Assembly (NCBI RefSeq): GCF_000518785.1
Contig: NZ_JAEG01000006.1
Coordinates: 186,001 to 250,000 of the forward strand
Length of the DNA stretch: 64,000 bases
Source: Paenirhizobium selenitireducens ATCC BAA-1503
Lineage (GTDB): Bacteria > Pseudomonadota > Alphaproteobacteria > Rhizobiales > Rhizobiaceae
Direction: 5' to 3'
Shown: positions 56,062 to 64,000 of the stretch, in pieces
Position numbering within the stretch: position 1 is the stretch's first letter
How the letters are laid out: each line of letters begins with the position of its first letter
Notes under the pieces: generated by a model
What the model was told of the DNA's origin: nothing
What the model saw: the letters and a program-made list of their open reading frames with translations, nothing else
Database searches by the model: none
Made by a program: the position numbers and the translations under genes

Positions 56062-56532
56062 ATGCTGGATGCGGAGCTTGCGGCTTTCATTGAAAGCCCG
56101 GTCATGCAGATCGTCGGAACGGCGGACGCCACGCGGCGGCCCGGGATCGCGCGCGGCGTCGGCGCCTGGCGCACAGGAGACCGGGACACGATCGACCTCG
56201 TCCTCTCGGCCTGGCAATGGCCGGAAACGATTGCCAATATCGAGGCGAACGGCCGCATCGCGGTGACATTCTCCCGCCCCTCCGACTACGTCACCTACCA
56301 GATCAAGGGGACGGCGACCCTGAGGCCCGCCGATGACGGGGAGATCGAGCGATCTGCCGCCTACATGGTCGCGATCGTCTCGGCGCTGATGCGAAACGGC
56401 CTCTTGCCGGAGATCATCGCCCCCTGGCTCACGGCCCGGGATGCCGTGGTCGCCACGATCAGGATATCGTCGGTCTACGTGCAGACGCCCGGTGCGCAGG
56501 CCGGCACGAAGCGTGCGAGTATTGGCCGATGA
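56062..56532 (+). CDS. PNPOx-like flavin-split-barrel protein
   Basis: A 156-residue protein with the barrel layout of pyridoxamine 5'-phosphate oxidase relatives ('VMQIVGTADATRRPGIARGV', 'WQWPETIANIEANGRIAVTF', 'YQIKGTATLRPADDGEIERS'). It probably binds FMN, F420 or haem, but the reaction is unknown. The ATG at 56062 follows CGGAGAA; an in-frame ATG 27 bases upstream lacks such a site. Its stop overlaps the next gene by ATGA, so the two proteins are probably made in equal amounts and may be partners. Confidence 0.75.
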   Translation: MLDAELAAFIESPVMQIVGTADATRRPGIARGVGAWRTGDRDTIDLVLSAWQWPETIANIEANGRIAVTFSRPSDYVTYQIKGTATLRPADDGEIERSAAYMVAIVSALMRNGLLPEIIAPWLTARDAVVATIRISSVYVQTPGAQAGTKRASIGR

Positions 56533-57857
56533 CGTGGTCGCTCGTCGAACTGGAAGCCTGTTTCGAAGGGGTCATTCCGTCGATCATTTCGACGGCCGAT
56601 GCCGAAGGCCTTCCCAACATCTCCTATCTCTCCCATGTGGCGATCGTCGACGACGACCACGTCGCCCTGTCCAACCAGTTCTTCGCCAAGACCGCCGCCA
56701 ATATCCGGCTCAATCCGCAGGCCACCCTTCTCGTCGTCGACGGGCACAACGGCGCCCAGTTTCGCCTCGACCTCCGATTTGCCTACTCGATGGAAAGCGG
56801 CACGCTGTTCGAGAGACTGGCCCTGCAGGTCGAGGCCAGCAGCGCCCAGGCCGGCATGGCCGACGTCATGCGCTTGCGCCACGTGGATGTCTTCCGGGTT
56901 CTCGCCATCATCGACACGCCCTCCCCGGCCGGCACGCCGGCCAGACGCAAGCCGGAGAGGAACCGCCTCGACGCCACGCGCCGCATCGTCGAGAGGATCG
57001 CCGCTGAGACGGATGCCGACGGGATCGTCGACGCCACGCTCGACGGGATCCGCGAGGGTCTGGGTTTCCACCATGGCCTGTTCCTGCATTGCTATCCCGA
57101 CAAGGGCCAGGTCGTGGCGATCGGCAGCACCGGCTACGCCCCCTCCGGCATCGGCGCGGAAGTGCCGCTCGGCGAAGGCCTGATCGGCGCGGCAGCCGAG
57201 AGCGGCAAGACGGTCAAGGTCAGCGATTTGAGCCGCGTCCGCCGCTTCGGTTCGGCGATCCGCGCGACCACGCCGGACGAAAACCGGACCCGCTCTATCC
57301 CTCTGCCCGGCATGGCCGAGGCAATGAGCCAGATTGCCGTACCGCTTCTGCTGCAGGATACCGTCGAGGGCGTGCTGTTCTTCGAGAGTGCCGAGAGGCT
57401 CGCCTTCGGCCGCGACGACGAGGCGGCGCTTGCCATCATCGCCCGCCAGGCGGCGGCATCGCTCGCACTGTGCGAACGCCTGTCGCTGGAGGGCGAGAGC
57501 GCAGGCCACCGCCGTCCCGACCCGCCGGCCGGCGAAACCCGCATCGACGTCGTCCATCACGGTTTCGACGACAGCATCTTCGTCAACGGCGACTACGTCA
57601 TCAAGGGCGTCGCCGGGAGGTTGCTGGTCTTCATGATGGAGCAGAGCCTTGCGAGCGGACGCCGCGAGTTTTCCAACCGCGAGATCCGGTTGGACACCAC
57701 CCTTCGGCTGCCGGACTTCAAGGACAATCTCGAAACTCGCCTGCTGCTGTTGCGGCGAAGGCTTGAGGAGAAGACGCTGCCGGTCCGCCTCATTCGCCTC
57801 GGGCGCGGCAAGATCGGGCTGGAAATCGACGGGCATCTGCGCCTGACACGGCAGTAA
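56529..57857 (+). CDS. PNPOx-like barrel / GAF / winged-helix fusion protein
   Basis: A 442-residue three-part protein. Residues 1-130 form a flavin-split-barrel ('LPNISYLSHVAIVDDDHVAL', 'LSNQFFAKTAANIRLNPQAT'). Residues about 145-315 form a GAF domain ('LDATRRIVERIAAETDADGI', 'GEGLIGAAAESGKTVKVSDL', 'IAVPLLLQDTVEGVLFFES'). Residues 340-440 resemble the OmpR-type winged helix: 'DNLETRLLLLRRRLEEKTLP' takes the place of the recognition helix and 'IRLGRGKIGLEID' that of the C-terminal wing. Taken together it looks like a one-component sensor-regulator that reads a flavin or haem ligand. No such combination is known to me by name. It overlaps the preceding barrel gene. Confidence 0.8.
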   Translation: MTWSLVELEACFEGVIPSIISTADAEGLPNISYLSHVAIVDDDHVALSNQFFAKTAANIRLNPQATLLVVDGHNGAQFRLDLRFAYSMESGTLFERLALQVEASSAQAGMADVMRLRHVDVFRVLAIIDTPSPAGTPARRKPERNRLDATRRIVERIAAETDADGIVDATLDGIREGLGFHHGLFLHCYPDKGQVVAIGSTGYAPSGIGAEVPLGEGLIGAAAESGKTVKVSDLSRVRRFGSAIRATTPDENRTRSIPLPGMAEAMSQIAVPLLLQDTVEGVLFFESAERLAFGRDDEAALAIIARQAAASLALCERLSLEGESAGHRRPDPPAGETRIDVVHHGFDDSIFVNGDYVIKGVAGRLLVFMMEQSLASGRREFSNREIRLDTTLRLPDFKDNLETRLLLLRRRLEEKTLPVRLIRLGRGKIGLEIDGHLRLTRQ

Positions 57858-57877
57858 GCGAACCCGGCTCCGGCGCC

Positions 57878-58708
57878 TCAGACCCCGCTCAGCACCAGGA
57901 TCAGCGGTTTTCGCGGCAGGCTGCGCACCGAGACGCTGACCGTGGCGGTGTCGGCAATCTTCCAGTCGAAGCCCGGATCGAACATGGCGAGGAAGGTCTC
58001 GATCGGCGGCCCGCGGCGATGCATCGGCAGGATCAGCGCCGAGCGCAAGCGCTTGATGGTATTGCTCATGCTCTGCGCGCCCATGGTCAGACCGCCGTCG
58101 ACCGGCACCATGACGACGTCCAGCCGACCGATCTCGGCGAAATGCGCGTCGGTCAGTTCGTGGTGCAGATGGCCGAGATGGCCGATGCAAAGACCCGCCA
58201 CCTCGAAGATGAAGATCGAATTGCCGTTGGGCTCGAACGCCCCGCCCCAACTGCGGATATCGGTTGGCACGTTGCGGATATAGGCGTCGCCGACGACGAT
58301 GCGATGCTCCGCCTTCTCTCCGGGCCGTTCGTCGTTCCATCCATGCAATACGGTGGCAATGCCCGGATCGGGCATCAGCGTGTGGTGGCTTGAGTGGGCC
58401 TTGTTCATCGTCACCACGTCCGGAAGCTGCGCGGTGCGGAGCCAGCCGTTGAAATCGGTGGCGATCGAGATCCCGCCCGGCGTTTCGATCTGGAAGGTCG
58501 AATGGCCGAGAAAGCGGATCGTCACCTCCTCGTCGAGGGCCGCGAATTGCGGCCGGAGCGGTTCGGGTTTGAAGGCAGCAAAGGTGGCAGATGGAAGCTT
58601 CTCCGCGACCAGCTGGCACTGGCTGACCGGCGGCCGATCAGTCTCGGCGGCGGCGGAGGTCGCAAGAACCGTCATGGCGCAAAGCGAAAGGAACAGTCTC
58701 AGCAGCAT
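57878..58708 (-). CDS. exported metallo-beta-lactamase-fold protein with altered metal motif
   Basis: A 276-residue protein with a signal peptide (MLLRLFLSLCAMTVLATSAAA) and a UlaG-like MBL fold: 'TIRFLGHSTFQIETPGGISI', 'FEVAGLCIGHLGHLHHELTD', 'LDVVMVPVDGGLTM' and 'ALILPMHRRGPPIETF'. The usual HxHxDH metal motif is replaced by KAHSSH (in 'VVTMNKAHSSHHTLMPD'), so one histidine and the aspartate are missing. The enzyme may bind one metal only, or may have lost the hydrolase activity. A GGGAG site supports the ATG at 58708. It converges with the GAF fusion gene. Confidence 0.8.
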   Translation of the reverse strand: MLLRLFLSLCAMTVLATSAAAETDRPPVSQCQLVAEKLPSATFAAFKPEPLRPQFAALDEEVTIRFLGHSTFQIETPGGISIATDFNGWLRTAQLPDVVTMNKAHSSHHTLMPDPGIATVLHGWNDERPGEKAEHRIVVGDAYIRNVPTDIRSWGGAFEPNGNSIFIFEVAGLCIGHLGHLHHELTDAHFAEIGRLDVVMVPVDGGLTMGAQSMSNTIKRLRSALILPMHRRGPPIETFLAMFDPGFDWKIADTATVSVSVRSLPRKPLILVLSGV

Positions 58709-58819
58709 CAGCCGCTCCCGTACCTCATTCGGACGGAGAAAGCATGCGGCAGAGCAAAGGCCGGGTAAAGCCGCGAGCCAAGCCCGCGGCCTCACAATGG
58801 CGTTACCGAAGGCGGAGGA

Positions 58820-60172
58820 TCAGTCGACCGCGCGGCGTTCCAGGCGCTTCAGCCCGTCGAGCACCTCCGCCGAGGCCACTTCCACGCAACGCAGTTCGCT
58901 CAGCGCCCCGCGGATATCGCCCGCATTGTAGCGTCGCACCGCTTCGATGCCGTGGCTATGGACCCGTGCATGCGGATCTTCGATGGCGACGAAATCCGGG
59001 CTGCCGGCGAGCGCGGTGTGGCGGCAGCCGTCATACCATTTGCCGAGACGGCAGGTGTGATGGTCGGCAAGCTCGTTCGTCTTCAGGCCTTCGCGGCCGA
59101 TGATCATGTTGGCGAGACGACGTTTCCAGATGACGTGGTCGGACTGGGCAAGCTTGACGATCTTGCCGGGCACATTGGTGCCGCTGAGCGCCTGCAGGCG
59201 CGCATTGAGGCCGCCCTGCGCCTGCTCCATGGCGCCGACGATGCCTTCGAGCTGCGCCGTTGCCTTGCCGGAGCTGGCCGCCACGGTGCTGACGCCGCTC
59301 GCAACGCTCTGCGAGGCTTCGCGCTGCTGGTTGAGCGCCACCGAAATGTGATCGGCATTGATGATGACGTTGTCGAGTTCCTTGGCGGCGATCGTCAATG
59401 CGTCCTGCAGCGTGACGAGCGAGCGACTGCCCATCTCCGCGGATTCGCGGCTCGAGGTCATCGAGTTGACCATCGCGGTCAGGCCGCTGTCGAGCTTGCC
59501 GATGATGTTGCCGATTTCCAGCGTCGCATTGGCGGTCCGGTCGGAAAGCGCCTTGACCTCGGCTGCAACGACGGCAAAGCCGCGGCCAGCCTCGCCGGCG
59601 CGGGCGGCTTCGACCGCGGCGTTGATGGCCAGCATATTGGTCTGGGAGGCGATCTTCTTGATATTGCCGGCGATGGTCGAAATGCTGGTCCCGAGCTCGT
59701 GAATGGCGCCGATCCGCTCGTTGGTCTCGACGAGCGCGCTGTTAATGACGGTCATGCGCTGACTGGTCTCGATCAGGGCCTGTCCGCTGGCCTTGCAGGT
59801 CTCGCCGGCGCGGCGCGCATTGTGCAGGATTTCCTCGCCGTGCTGCGCCACCTCGTTGACGGTTGCCGCCATCTCCTCCGCTGCGGCGGCAATGCCCTGG
59901 GCTTCGTCGTCGACCTGCCGCAGATCGTAGAGCAGATGGGCCGACATTCCCGCCGTCTCGTTGACGCTCACCGAGACGGACACCACGTCGTCGAGCTGCG
60001 CGGATGTCTGGCTGCGGGAGCGTTCGATCAGCGCGGCAATGGCGCGCGACAAGGCGTCCGATCCGGTCGGCACGCGACTGAAATCGTCGTTGAGCGCCGC
60101 CTCCACGCAGGAGAGAAGATCATCGGCATCGGAGGGGGATTCGGTAAAAAGCGTATGCGCGGCGGAACTCAA
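58820..60172 (-). CDS. soluble methyl-accepting chemotaxis protein with CZB domain
   Basis: A 450-residue chemoreceptor without membrane spans. The signalling domain occupies about residues 70-330 with the tip '[20 protein letters not shown]'. The C-terminal 110 residues are a chemoreceptor zinc-binding (CZB) domain: histidine in '[12 protein letters not shown]', the [11 protein letters not shown] core with its zinc-tuning Cys, and HARVHSHG for the last ligands. CZB domains sense zinc or oxidation of the zinc-bound cysteine (hypochlorite in Helicobacter TlpD). It is thus probably a cytoplasmic redox or metal sensor. Confidence 0.9.
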   Translation of the reverse strand: MSSAAHTLFTESPSDADDLLSCVEAALNDDFSRVPTGSDALSRAIAALIERSRSQTSAQLDDVVSVSVSVNETAGMSAHLLYDLRQVDDEAQGIAAAAEEMAATVNEVAQHGEEILHNARRAGETCKASGQALIETSQRMTVINSALVETNERIGAIHELGTSISTIAGNIKKIASQTNMLAINAAVEAARAGEAGRGFAVVAAEVKALSDRTANATLEIGNIIGKLDSGLTAMVNSMTSSRESAEMGSRSLVTLQDALTIAAKELDNVIINADHISVALNQQREASQSVASGVSTVAASSGKATAQLEGIVGAMEQAQGGLNARLQALSGTNVPGKIVKLAQSDHVIWKRRLANMIIGREGLKTNELADHHTCRLGKWYDGCRHTALAGSPDFVAIEDPHARVHSHGIEAVRRYNAGDIRGALSELRCVEVASAEVLDGLKRLERRAVD

Positions 60173-60305
60173 GGTCTTCTCCCAAAAACTGAATGTCTTG
60201 TGGGGCTTAGGCCAGGAATCTTCACCCCATCTAGGGTGGAATTTATTACCTAGTTGAGTTAATTAAACTTTTACGGATCAGGCCCATTTGGGATTTGTTG
60301 CGCCG

Positions 60306-61130
60306 TCAGCGCCAGAAGTCCGGAAGGGCCTCGGTGAGCCGCGGCCCGAGGCGCAGCGGCGCGATCTTTTCCGCAAGGCCGGTGCGATCGGAAATCTCGA
60401 CGCCGACGCCGCAGATCGTTGCCGGGCCATGCGCGGCTTCGAAACGCCCCTTGGGCATCTTGGAAATGAACCGGTTGAGCGGCTCTTCCTTTTCCATGCC
60501 GAGCGAAGAATCATAGTCGCCGCACATACCGGCATCCGACATATAGGCGGTGCCGCCATTGAGGATCTGGTGGTCGGCGGTCGGTACATGGGTGTGGGTG
60601 CCGACGACGAAGCTGGCGCGGCCATCGACGAAATGGCCGAAGCACTGCTTCTCGCTGGTCGCCTCCGCATGGAAGTCGAAGATGATCGCGTCGGCCTGTT
60701 CCTTGAGCGGGCAGGCAGCCAGGATCGTCTCGGCCGACTTGAAGGGATCGTCGAGTTCGGGGTGCATGAAGACACGCCCCATGATGTTGGCGACGAGAAT
60801 GCGGGCGCCGTTGCGGGCATAGAAGATGCCCGACCCTTTGCCCGGCGTGCCGGCCGGATAGTTGGCGGGGCGCAGGAACTGGTCGTGCCGCTCGCAGAAG
60901 GAAACGGCTTCCTTCTGGTCCCAGACGTGGTTCCCGGTAGTCACGACATCGGCGCCGGCATTGATCGTCTCGAGATAGATGTCTTCGGTGATGCCGAAGC
61001 CGCCGGCGGCATTCTCCCCGTTGACGATGACGAAATCCAGCTTCAGGTCGGAGATCAGGCCGGGCAGACGCTCCCACACCGCGGTACGCCCCGTCTTGCC
61101 AACCATGTCTCCGAGAAAAAGAAGCCGCAT
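60306..61130 (-). CDS. YmdB-type metallophosphoesterase
   Basis: A 274-residue metal-dependent phosphodiesterase of the TIGR00282/YmdB family, whose Bacillus member cuts 2',3'- and 3',5'-cyclic AMP. 'MRLLFLGDMVGKTGRTAVWE', 'FVIVNGENAAGGFGITED', 'TTGNHVWDQKE' and 'DFHAEATSEKQCFGHFVDGR' carry the two-metal site; 'VVGTHTHVPTADHQIL' provides the last histidines. It begins 19 bases after the 5-formyltetrahydrofolate cyclo-ligase gene, an arrangement common in rhizobia, and both are probably one transcript. Confidence 0.9.
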   Translation of the reverse strand: MRLLFLGDMVGKTGRTAVWERLPGLISDLKLDFVIVNGENAAGGFGITEDIYLETINAGADVVTTGNHVWDQKEAVSFCERHDQFLRPANYPAGTPGKGSGIFYARNGARILVANIMGRVFMHPELDDPFKSAETILAACPLKEQADAIIFDFHAEATSEKQCFGHFVDGRASFVVGTHTHVPTADHQILNGGTAYMSDAGMCGDYDSSLGMEKEEPLNRFISKMPKGRFEAAHGPATICGVGVEISDRTGLAEKIAPLRLGPRLTEALPDFWR

Positions 61131-61149
61131 TCCACCTGTCCAATCGCCT

Positions 61150-61731
61150 TCAGAATGTTCTGAACCCGCTTTCGGTCAGTATGGCCTGCAGCCGGACGTC
61201 GTGCGGTTCTGCCGGCACTTCTGCCACCTCCTGGCAGTCGAATGCAATGCCGATAAGCCTGGGATCCCTGCCTTTTTGCAGCAATCGGGCGATCGCACGG
61301 TCATAATGACCCGCTCCGTAGCCGATCCGGTCGCCATGGGCGTCAAAGGCGGAAAGTGGCACGAGCAGGATCTCGGGGTCGAGGACCGCCGCATCCGGAC
61401 CCGGCCCACGGGTTCCAAAACCCGTATCGACGAGTTCGACACCGGTCACCAGTTCGCGAAAAACGATGGTCATTTTATCCTGCACGATCGGCAGGCACAG
61501 CCGCGCGCCGCGCGCCTTCAGCCGCGCCATCAGCGGTCGGATATCGGCCTCCGAGCGGATCGGCAGGAAACCGGAAATGATCGTCCCCGGCTCGAATTCG
61601 AAAGCGCCCCCGCCGTGGTCGGCCATCCGGAGGCTGAACTCGGTGCGGGTTTCCGCCGGAAGCCGATCCCGGGCTGCCAGTCGTTCATTCCGCATTTGGG
61701 CCTTGAGGTCTTTGATGTTCATGCGCGCCAT
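61150..61731 (-). CDS. 5-formyltetrahydrofolate cyclo-ligase
   Basis: A 193-residue enzyme that uses ATP to turn 5-formyltetrahydrofolate to 5,10-methenyltetrahydrofolate, returning the stored cofactor to one-carbon metabolism. 'DLKAQMRNERLAARDRLPAE' gives the N-terminal KxxxR ATP contact, 'IISGFLPIRSEADIRPLMAR' the folate loop, and 'LVPLSAFDAHGDRIGYGAGH' with 'YDRAIARL' the conserved nucleotide-binding region. In many bacteria 6S RNA precedes this gene, but the 168-base gap upstream is too short and shows no such fold. Confidence 0.92.
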   Translation of the reverse strand: MARMNIKDLKAQMRNERLAARDRLPAETRTEFSLRMADHGGGAFEFEPGTIISGFLPIRSEADIRPLMARLKARGARLCLPIVQDKMTIVFRELVTGVELVDTGFGTRGPGPDAAVLDPEILLVPLSAFDAHGDRIGYGAGHYDRAIARLLQKGRDPRLIGIAFDCQEVAEVPAEPHDVRLQAILTESGFRTF

Positions 61732-61899
61732 GTCCCCGAAATCGGCGGGACGATAGCCCAGATGGCCTGCGTTTCAAAGCCGGCGGGAAAGCAACCGATT
61801 CCGCAGTGCAAAAGATTGCTGCATGGCCGCAGATCGGGAAAGGCCGAATTAACATTTATCAAATAAAATCGAAGACAACCCACCAAAGGAATTTGACGC

Positions 61900-63921
61900 A
61901 TGAAGATCTTCTCACGCTTCGGTCTGGTCGGGACCGTCACCGCCATGACGATCCTGATCCTGATAGCATCGCTCGGCGCGGTGTCCTGGGTGATCTCCGG
62001 GAGCATCGCCGCCCGCATCGGCGAACAGGCGATCGCCGGTCAGAATACGAGCCTGAGGACAGCGGCGACCATCGTCGAGCGCGATCTGCCCGGCACCGTG
62101 GTGACCTGGGGCAAGGACGGCAATGTGGAGCGCATCGTCACCGCGGCCATCCCGAAGGAATTTGCCACGCACGACATGATCGACAGCATCGGCCGCATGA
62201 CCGGACAAACCGCGACGATCTTCGCCTGGGACGGTGAGACCAAGGACTTCTGGCGTCGGACCACCAACATCATCAAGCCGGACGGCAAGCGCGCCGTCGG
62301 CACCGCGCTCGGCCAGACCGGCGCCGTCTATCCCGTCGTCACCAAGGGCCAGACCTATCGCGGCGAAGCGGTCATCCTCGACATTCCCTACTATACGATC
62401 TACCAGCCGATCTTCTCGCCGGCGGGCGACGTCATCGGCATACTCTATGCCGGCGTGCGCGCTGCCGAGATCGACAACATGGCCAATCAGATGGCATGGG
62501 CGATCGGTGTCACGGCACTGGTCGTGCTGCTCGTCGCAACGGCCCTCGTCGTCCTGGCAGCAAGGCGCATCATGGGTCCGCTGCCGCAACTGACCTCGGT
62601 CGCCGACGCCATGGCTTCGGGCCGGCTTGATGCCACGGTGCCGCACAAGGAACTGCGCAACGAGATCGGCGCCCTCGCCCGCGCCCTCGACGTCTTCCGC
62701 GGCAGCGCCTTGCAGAAGATCGAACTCGAACGTCAGGCCGCTGACAACGCGGCGCTCGGCGAGCAGGAACGCAACGAGCGCGAGGCCGCCAAGGCACGCG
62801 AAGCGCTGGCGGTCCAGCAGGCCGTCGACGCGCTTGCGGACGGACTGCATCGCCTCAGCGAAGGCGACCTCACCGTCCGCCTCGAGCAGACTTTCGAGGG
62901 AGGCCTCGACCGGCTGCGCAGCGACTTCAACCACTCCGTCGAAAAGCTCAACGGCACGCTCGCCCAGCTGCGCGCCGAAACGCACGGCATAGAGGCAAGC
63001 TCCGGCGAAATGCGCTCCGCAAGCGAGGATCTGTCGAAGCGCACCGAGCAGCAGGCCGCCTCGCTCGAAGAGACCTCTGCCGCTCTCGACCAGATCACGG
63101 CAACCGTCCGCAGCGCCTCCGCCAAGGCCGACGAGGCCGCCTCCCTGACGAAGTCGACACGCCAGAGCACGGAAACCTCGGGCCATGTCGTCTCGCAGGC
63201 GATCGATGCCATGGGTCGGATCGAGACCGCGTCGGCGGAGATCTCGAAGATCATCAACGTCATCGACGAAATCGCCTTCCAGACCAACCTTCTGGCGCTC
63301 AACGCCGGTGTCGAGGCCGCCCGCGCAGGCGAGGCGGGCAAGGGCTTTGCCGTCGTGGCCCAGGAAGTCAGGGAGTTGGCCCAGCGCTCGGCCAATGCGG
63401 CAAAGGACATCAAGGCGCTGATCACCAAGTCGGGCGAAGAGGTCGCCGGCGGCGTGACGCTGGTGCGCAAGACCGGTACGGCGCTTGGCGAGATCGCCCA
63501 GCAGGTGGCGCAGATCAACGACTACATCGCGGCAATCGCCACGGCGGCGCGCGAACAGTCGGTCGGACTGCAGGAAATCAACACCTCGATGAACCAGATG
63601 GACCAGTTCACCCAGAAGAACGCAGCGATGGTCGAGGAGACCACCGCCGTGACCCATCGCCTCGCCGACAGCGCCACGGCCCTTTCGAGCCTCGTCGGCC
63701 AGTTCCGCACCACCGATGCGGACGCCGCACCGGCCGCTCGGTCACCGAGACCTGCCGCACGCCCGGCCGTTCATTCGGCACCGGCCGCACCTCGGCCGGC
63801 CGGCCCCGGTGTACGGGCCGCCTTGTCGCCGGCACGCGGCATGGTCGGCACCCTGACCAAGGCCTTTTCGTCCGGCGGCGCGACCGCGGCAGCGGCTGTA
63901 TCGGACTGGGAAGAGTTCTGA
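61900..63921 (+). CDS. methyl-accepting chemotaxis protein with Cache-type sensor and C-terminal WEEF
   Basis: A 673-residue chemoreceptor. Membrane spans lie at about residues 12-33 and 199-220, and the periplasmic domain between is of the single-Cache type ('[20 protein letters not shown]' and '[19 protein letters not shown]'). HAMP follows, then the signalling domain with tip '[20 protein letters not shown]'. The protein ends WEEF after a Pro/Ala-rich flexible linker of about 60 residues. This matches the pentapeptide (NWETF-like) that tethers CheR/CheB. The other two receptors in the window lack such a tail. The ligand is unknown. Confidence 0.9.
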   Translation: MKIFSRFGLVGTVTAMTILILIASLGAVSWVISGSIAARIGEQAIAGQNTSLRTAATIVERDLPGTVVTWGKDGNVERIVTAAIPKEFATHDMIDSIGRMTGQTATIFAWDGETKDFWRRTTNIIKPDGKRAVGTALGQTGAVYPVVTKGQTYRGEAVILDIPYYTIYQPIFSPAGDVIGILYAGVRAAEIDNMANQMAWAIGVTALVVLLVATALVVLAARRIMGPLPQLTSVADAMASGRLDATVPHKELRNEIGALARALDVFRGSALQKIELERQAADNAALGEQERNEREAAKAREALAVQQAVDALADGLHRLSEGDLTVRLEQTFEGGLDRLRSDFNHSVEKLNGTLAQLRAETHGIEASSGEMRSASEDLSKRTEQQAASLEETSAALDQITATVRSASAKADEAASLTKSTRQSTETSGHVVSQAIDAMGRIETASAEISKIINVIDEIAFQTNLLALNAGVEAARAGEAGKGFAVVAQEVRELAQRSANAAKDIKALITKSGEEVAGGVTLVRKTGTALGEIAQQVAQINDYIAAIATAAREQSVGLQEINTSMNQMDQFTQKNAAMVEETTAVTHRLADSATALSSLVGQFRTTDADAAPAARSPRPAARPAVHSAPAAPRPAGPGVRAALSPARGMVGTLTKAFSSGGATAAAAVSDWEEF

Positions 63922-63954
63922 TCGACCACGCGCCGCCAAGAGCAGAAACCATGC

Positions 63955-63988
63955 AACGCCGACGCCTCCCTTTGGATGCGTCGGCGTT
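63955..63988 (+). terminator. intrinsic terminator after the last chemoreceptor gene
   Basis: AACGCCGACGC pairs perfectly with GCGTCGGCGTT across a 12-base loop and is followed by CTGCTTTC. It lies 33 bases after the stop. Confidence 0.8.
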
Positions 63989-64000
63989 CTGCTTTCGACA

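Noticed and set aside
61732..61899. Possible 6S RNA next to the 5-formyltetrahydrofolate cyclo-ligase gene
   Set aside because: The gap is only 168 bases, is shared with a divergent chemoreceptor promoter, and shows no long bulged hairpin of 6S type.

Overview
The window is a contiguous stretch of GC-rich chromosome from an alphaproteobacterium of the Rhizobiales, most probably a member of the Rhizobiaceae (Rhizobium / Agrobacterium / Sinorhizobium / Ciceribacter range). The signs are a ruvCAB - ybgC - tolQRAB-pal-cpoB - tilS - ftsH - glmM block, a serC-serA operon with a short serC-type leader RNA, an sqdBDC sulfolipid operon, an Omp25/RopB-like porin, a GT21 ceramide glucosyltransferase-like gene, alphaproteobacterial LexA boxes of the GTTC-N7-GTTC form and the absence of phage or transposase genes. 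Species cannot be fixed from the sequence alone.

Layout. 1-3200: end of a nucleobase/sulfonate-type ABC importer permease, a cytosine-deaminase-like amidohydrolase and an FAD-linked oxidase, translated as one operon. 3400-9900: flavodoxin-fold reductase, LtrA, three small exported or membrane proteins, a RidA/D-amino-acid-oxidase pair and uracil-DNA glycosylase. 9400-14600: DedA-type membrane protein, GT21 glycosyltransferase, a GMC dehydrogenase with its Tat-signal partner, glyoxalase-fold protein. 14800-22500: ribbon-helix-helix protein, HpaI aldolase with its MarR/HpaR regulator, spermidine-synthase-like methyltransferase, dipeptide epimerase, mnmA, tRNA-Met, a KpsC/LpsZ-type transferase and a lytic transglycosylase lipoprotein. 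22500-29300: Tim44-domain protein, cyanide-insensitive-type bd oxidase (cydAB plus a 37-residue subunit) behind an FNR/FixK-type box, then serC-serA. 29400-34000: porin, a chemoreceptor and a luciferase-family monooxygenase. 34100-37820: ruvC, ruvA and ruvB, with a different AbrB/PIN toxin-antitoxin pair inserted in each of the two gaps. 37880-41500: DinB-fold protein and the sulfolipid operon. 41500-52700: the Tol-Pal envelope system, tilS, ftsH and glmM. 52700-58700: palindromic repeat, YebC, two flavin-split-barrel proteins, a flavin monooxygenase and an unusual split-barrel/GAF/winged-helix protein, and a secreted metallo-beta-lactamase-fold protein with a changed metal motif. 58800-64000: two further chemoreceptors flanking a YmdB-type phosphoesterase and 5-formyltetrahydrofolate cyclo-ligase.

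The most noteworthy locus is ruvC-TA-ruvA-TA-ruvB. The first toxin-antitoxin pair starts 58 bases after ruvC, and its promoter region holds a perfect alphaproteobacterial LexA box and a second inverted repeat over the -10. The second pair overlaps ruvB by four bases, so Holliday-junction helicase expression appears to be translationally coupled to a toxin gene. The second candidate is the flavin cluster at 54376-57857: a monooxygenase divergent from a two-gene operon whose second product joins a PNPOx-like barrel, a GAF domain and an OmpR-like winged helix.
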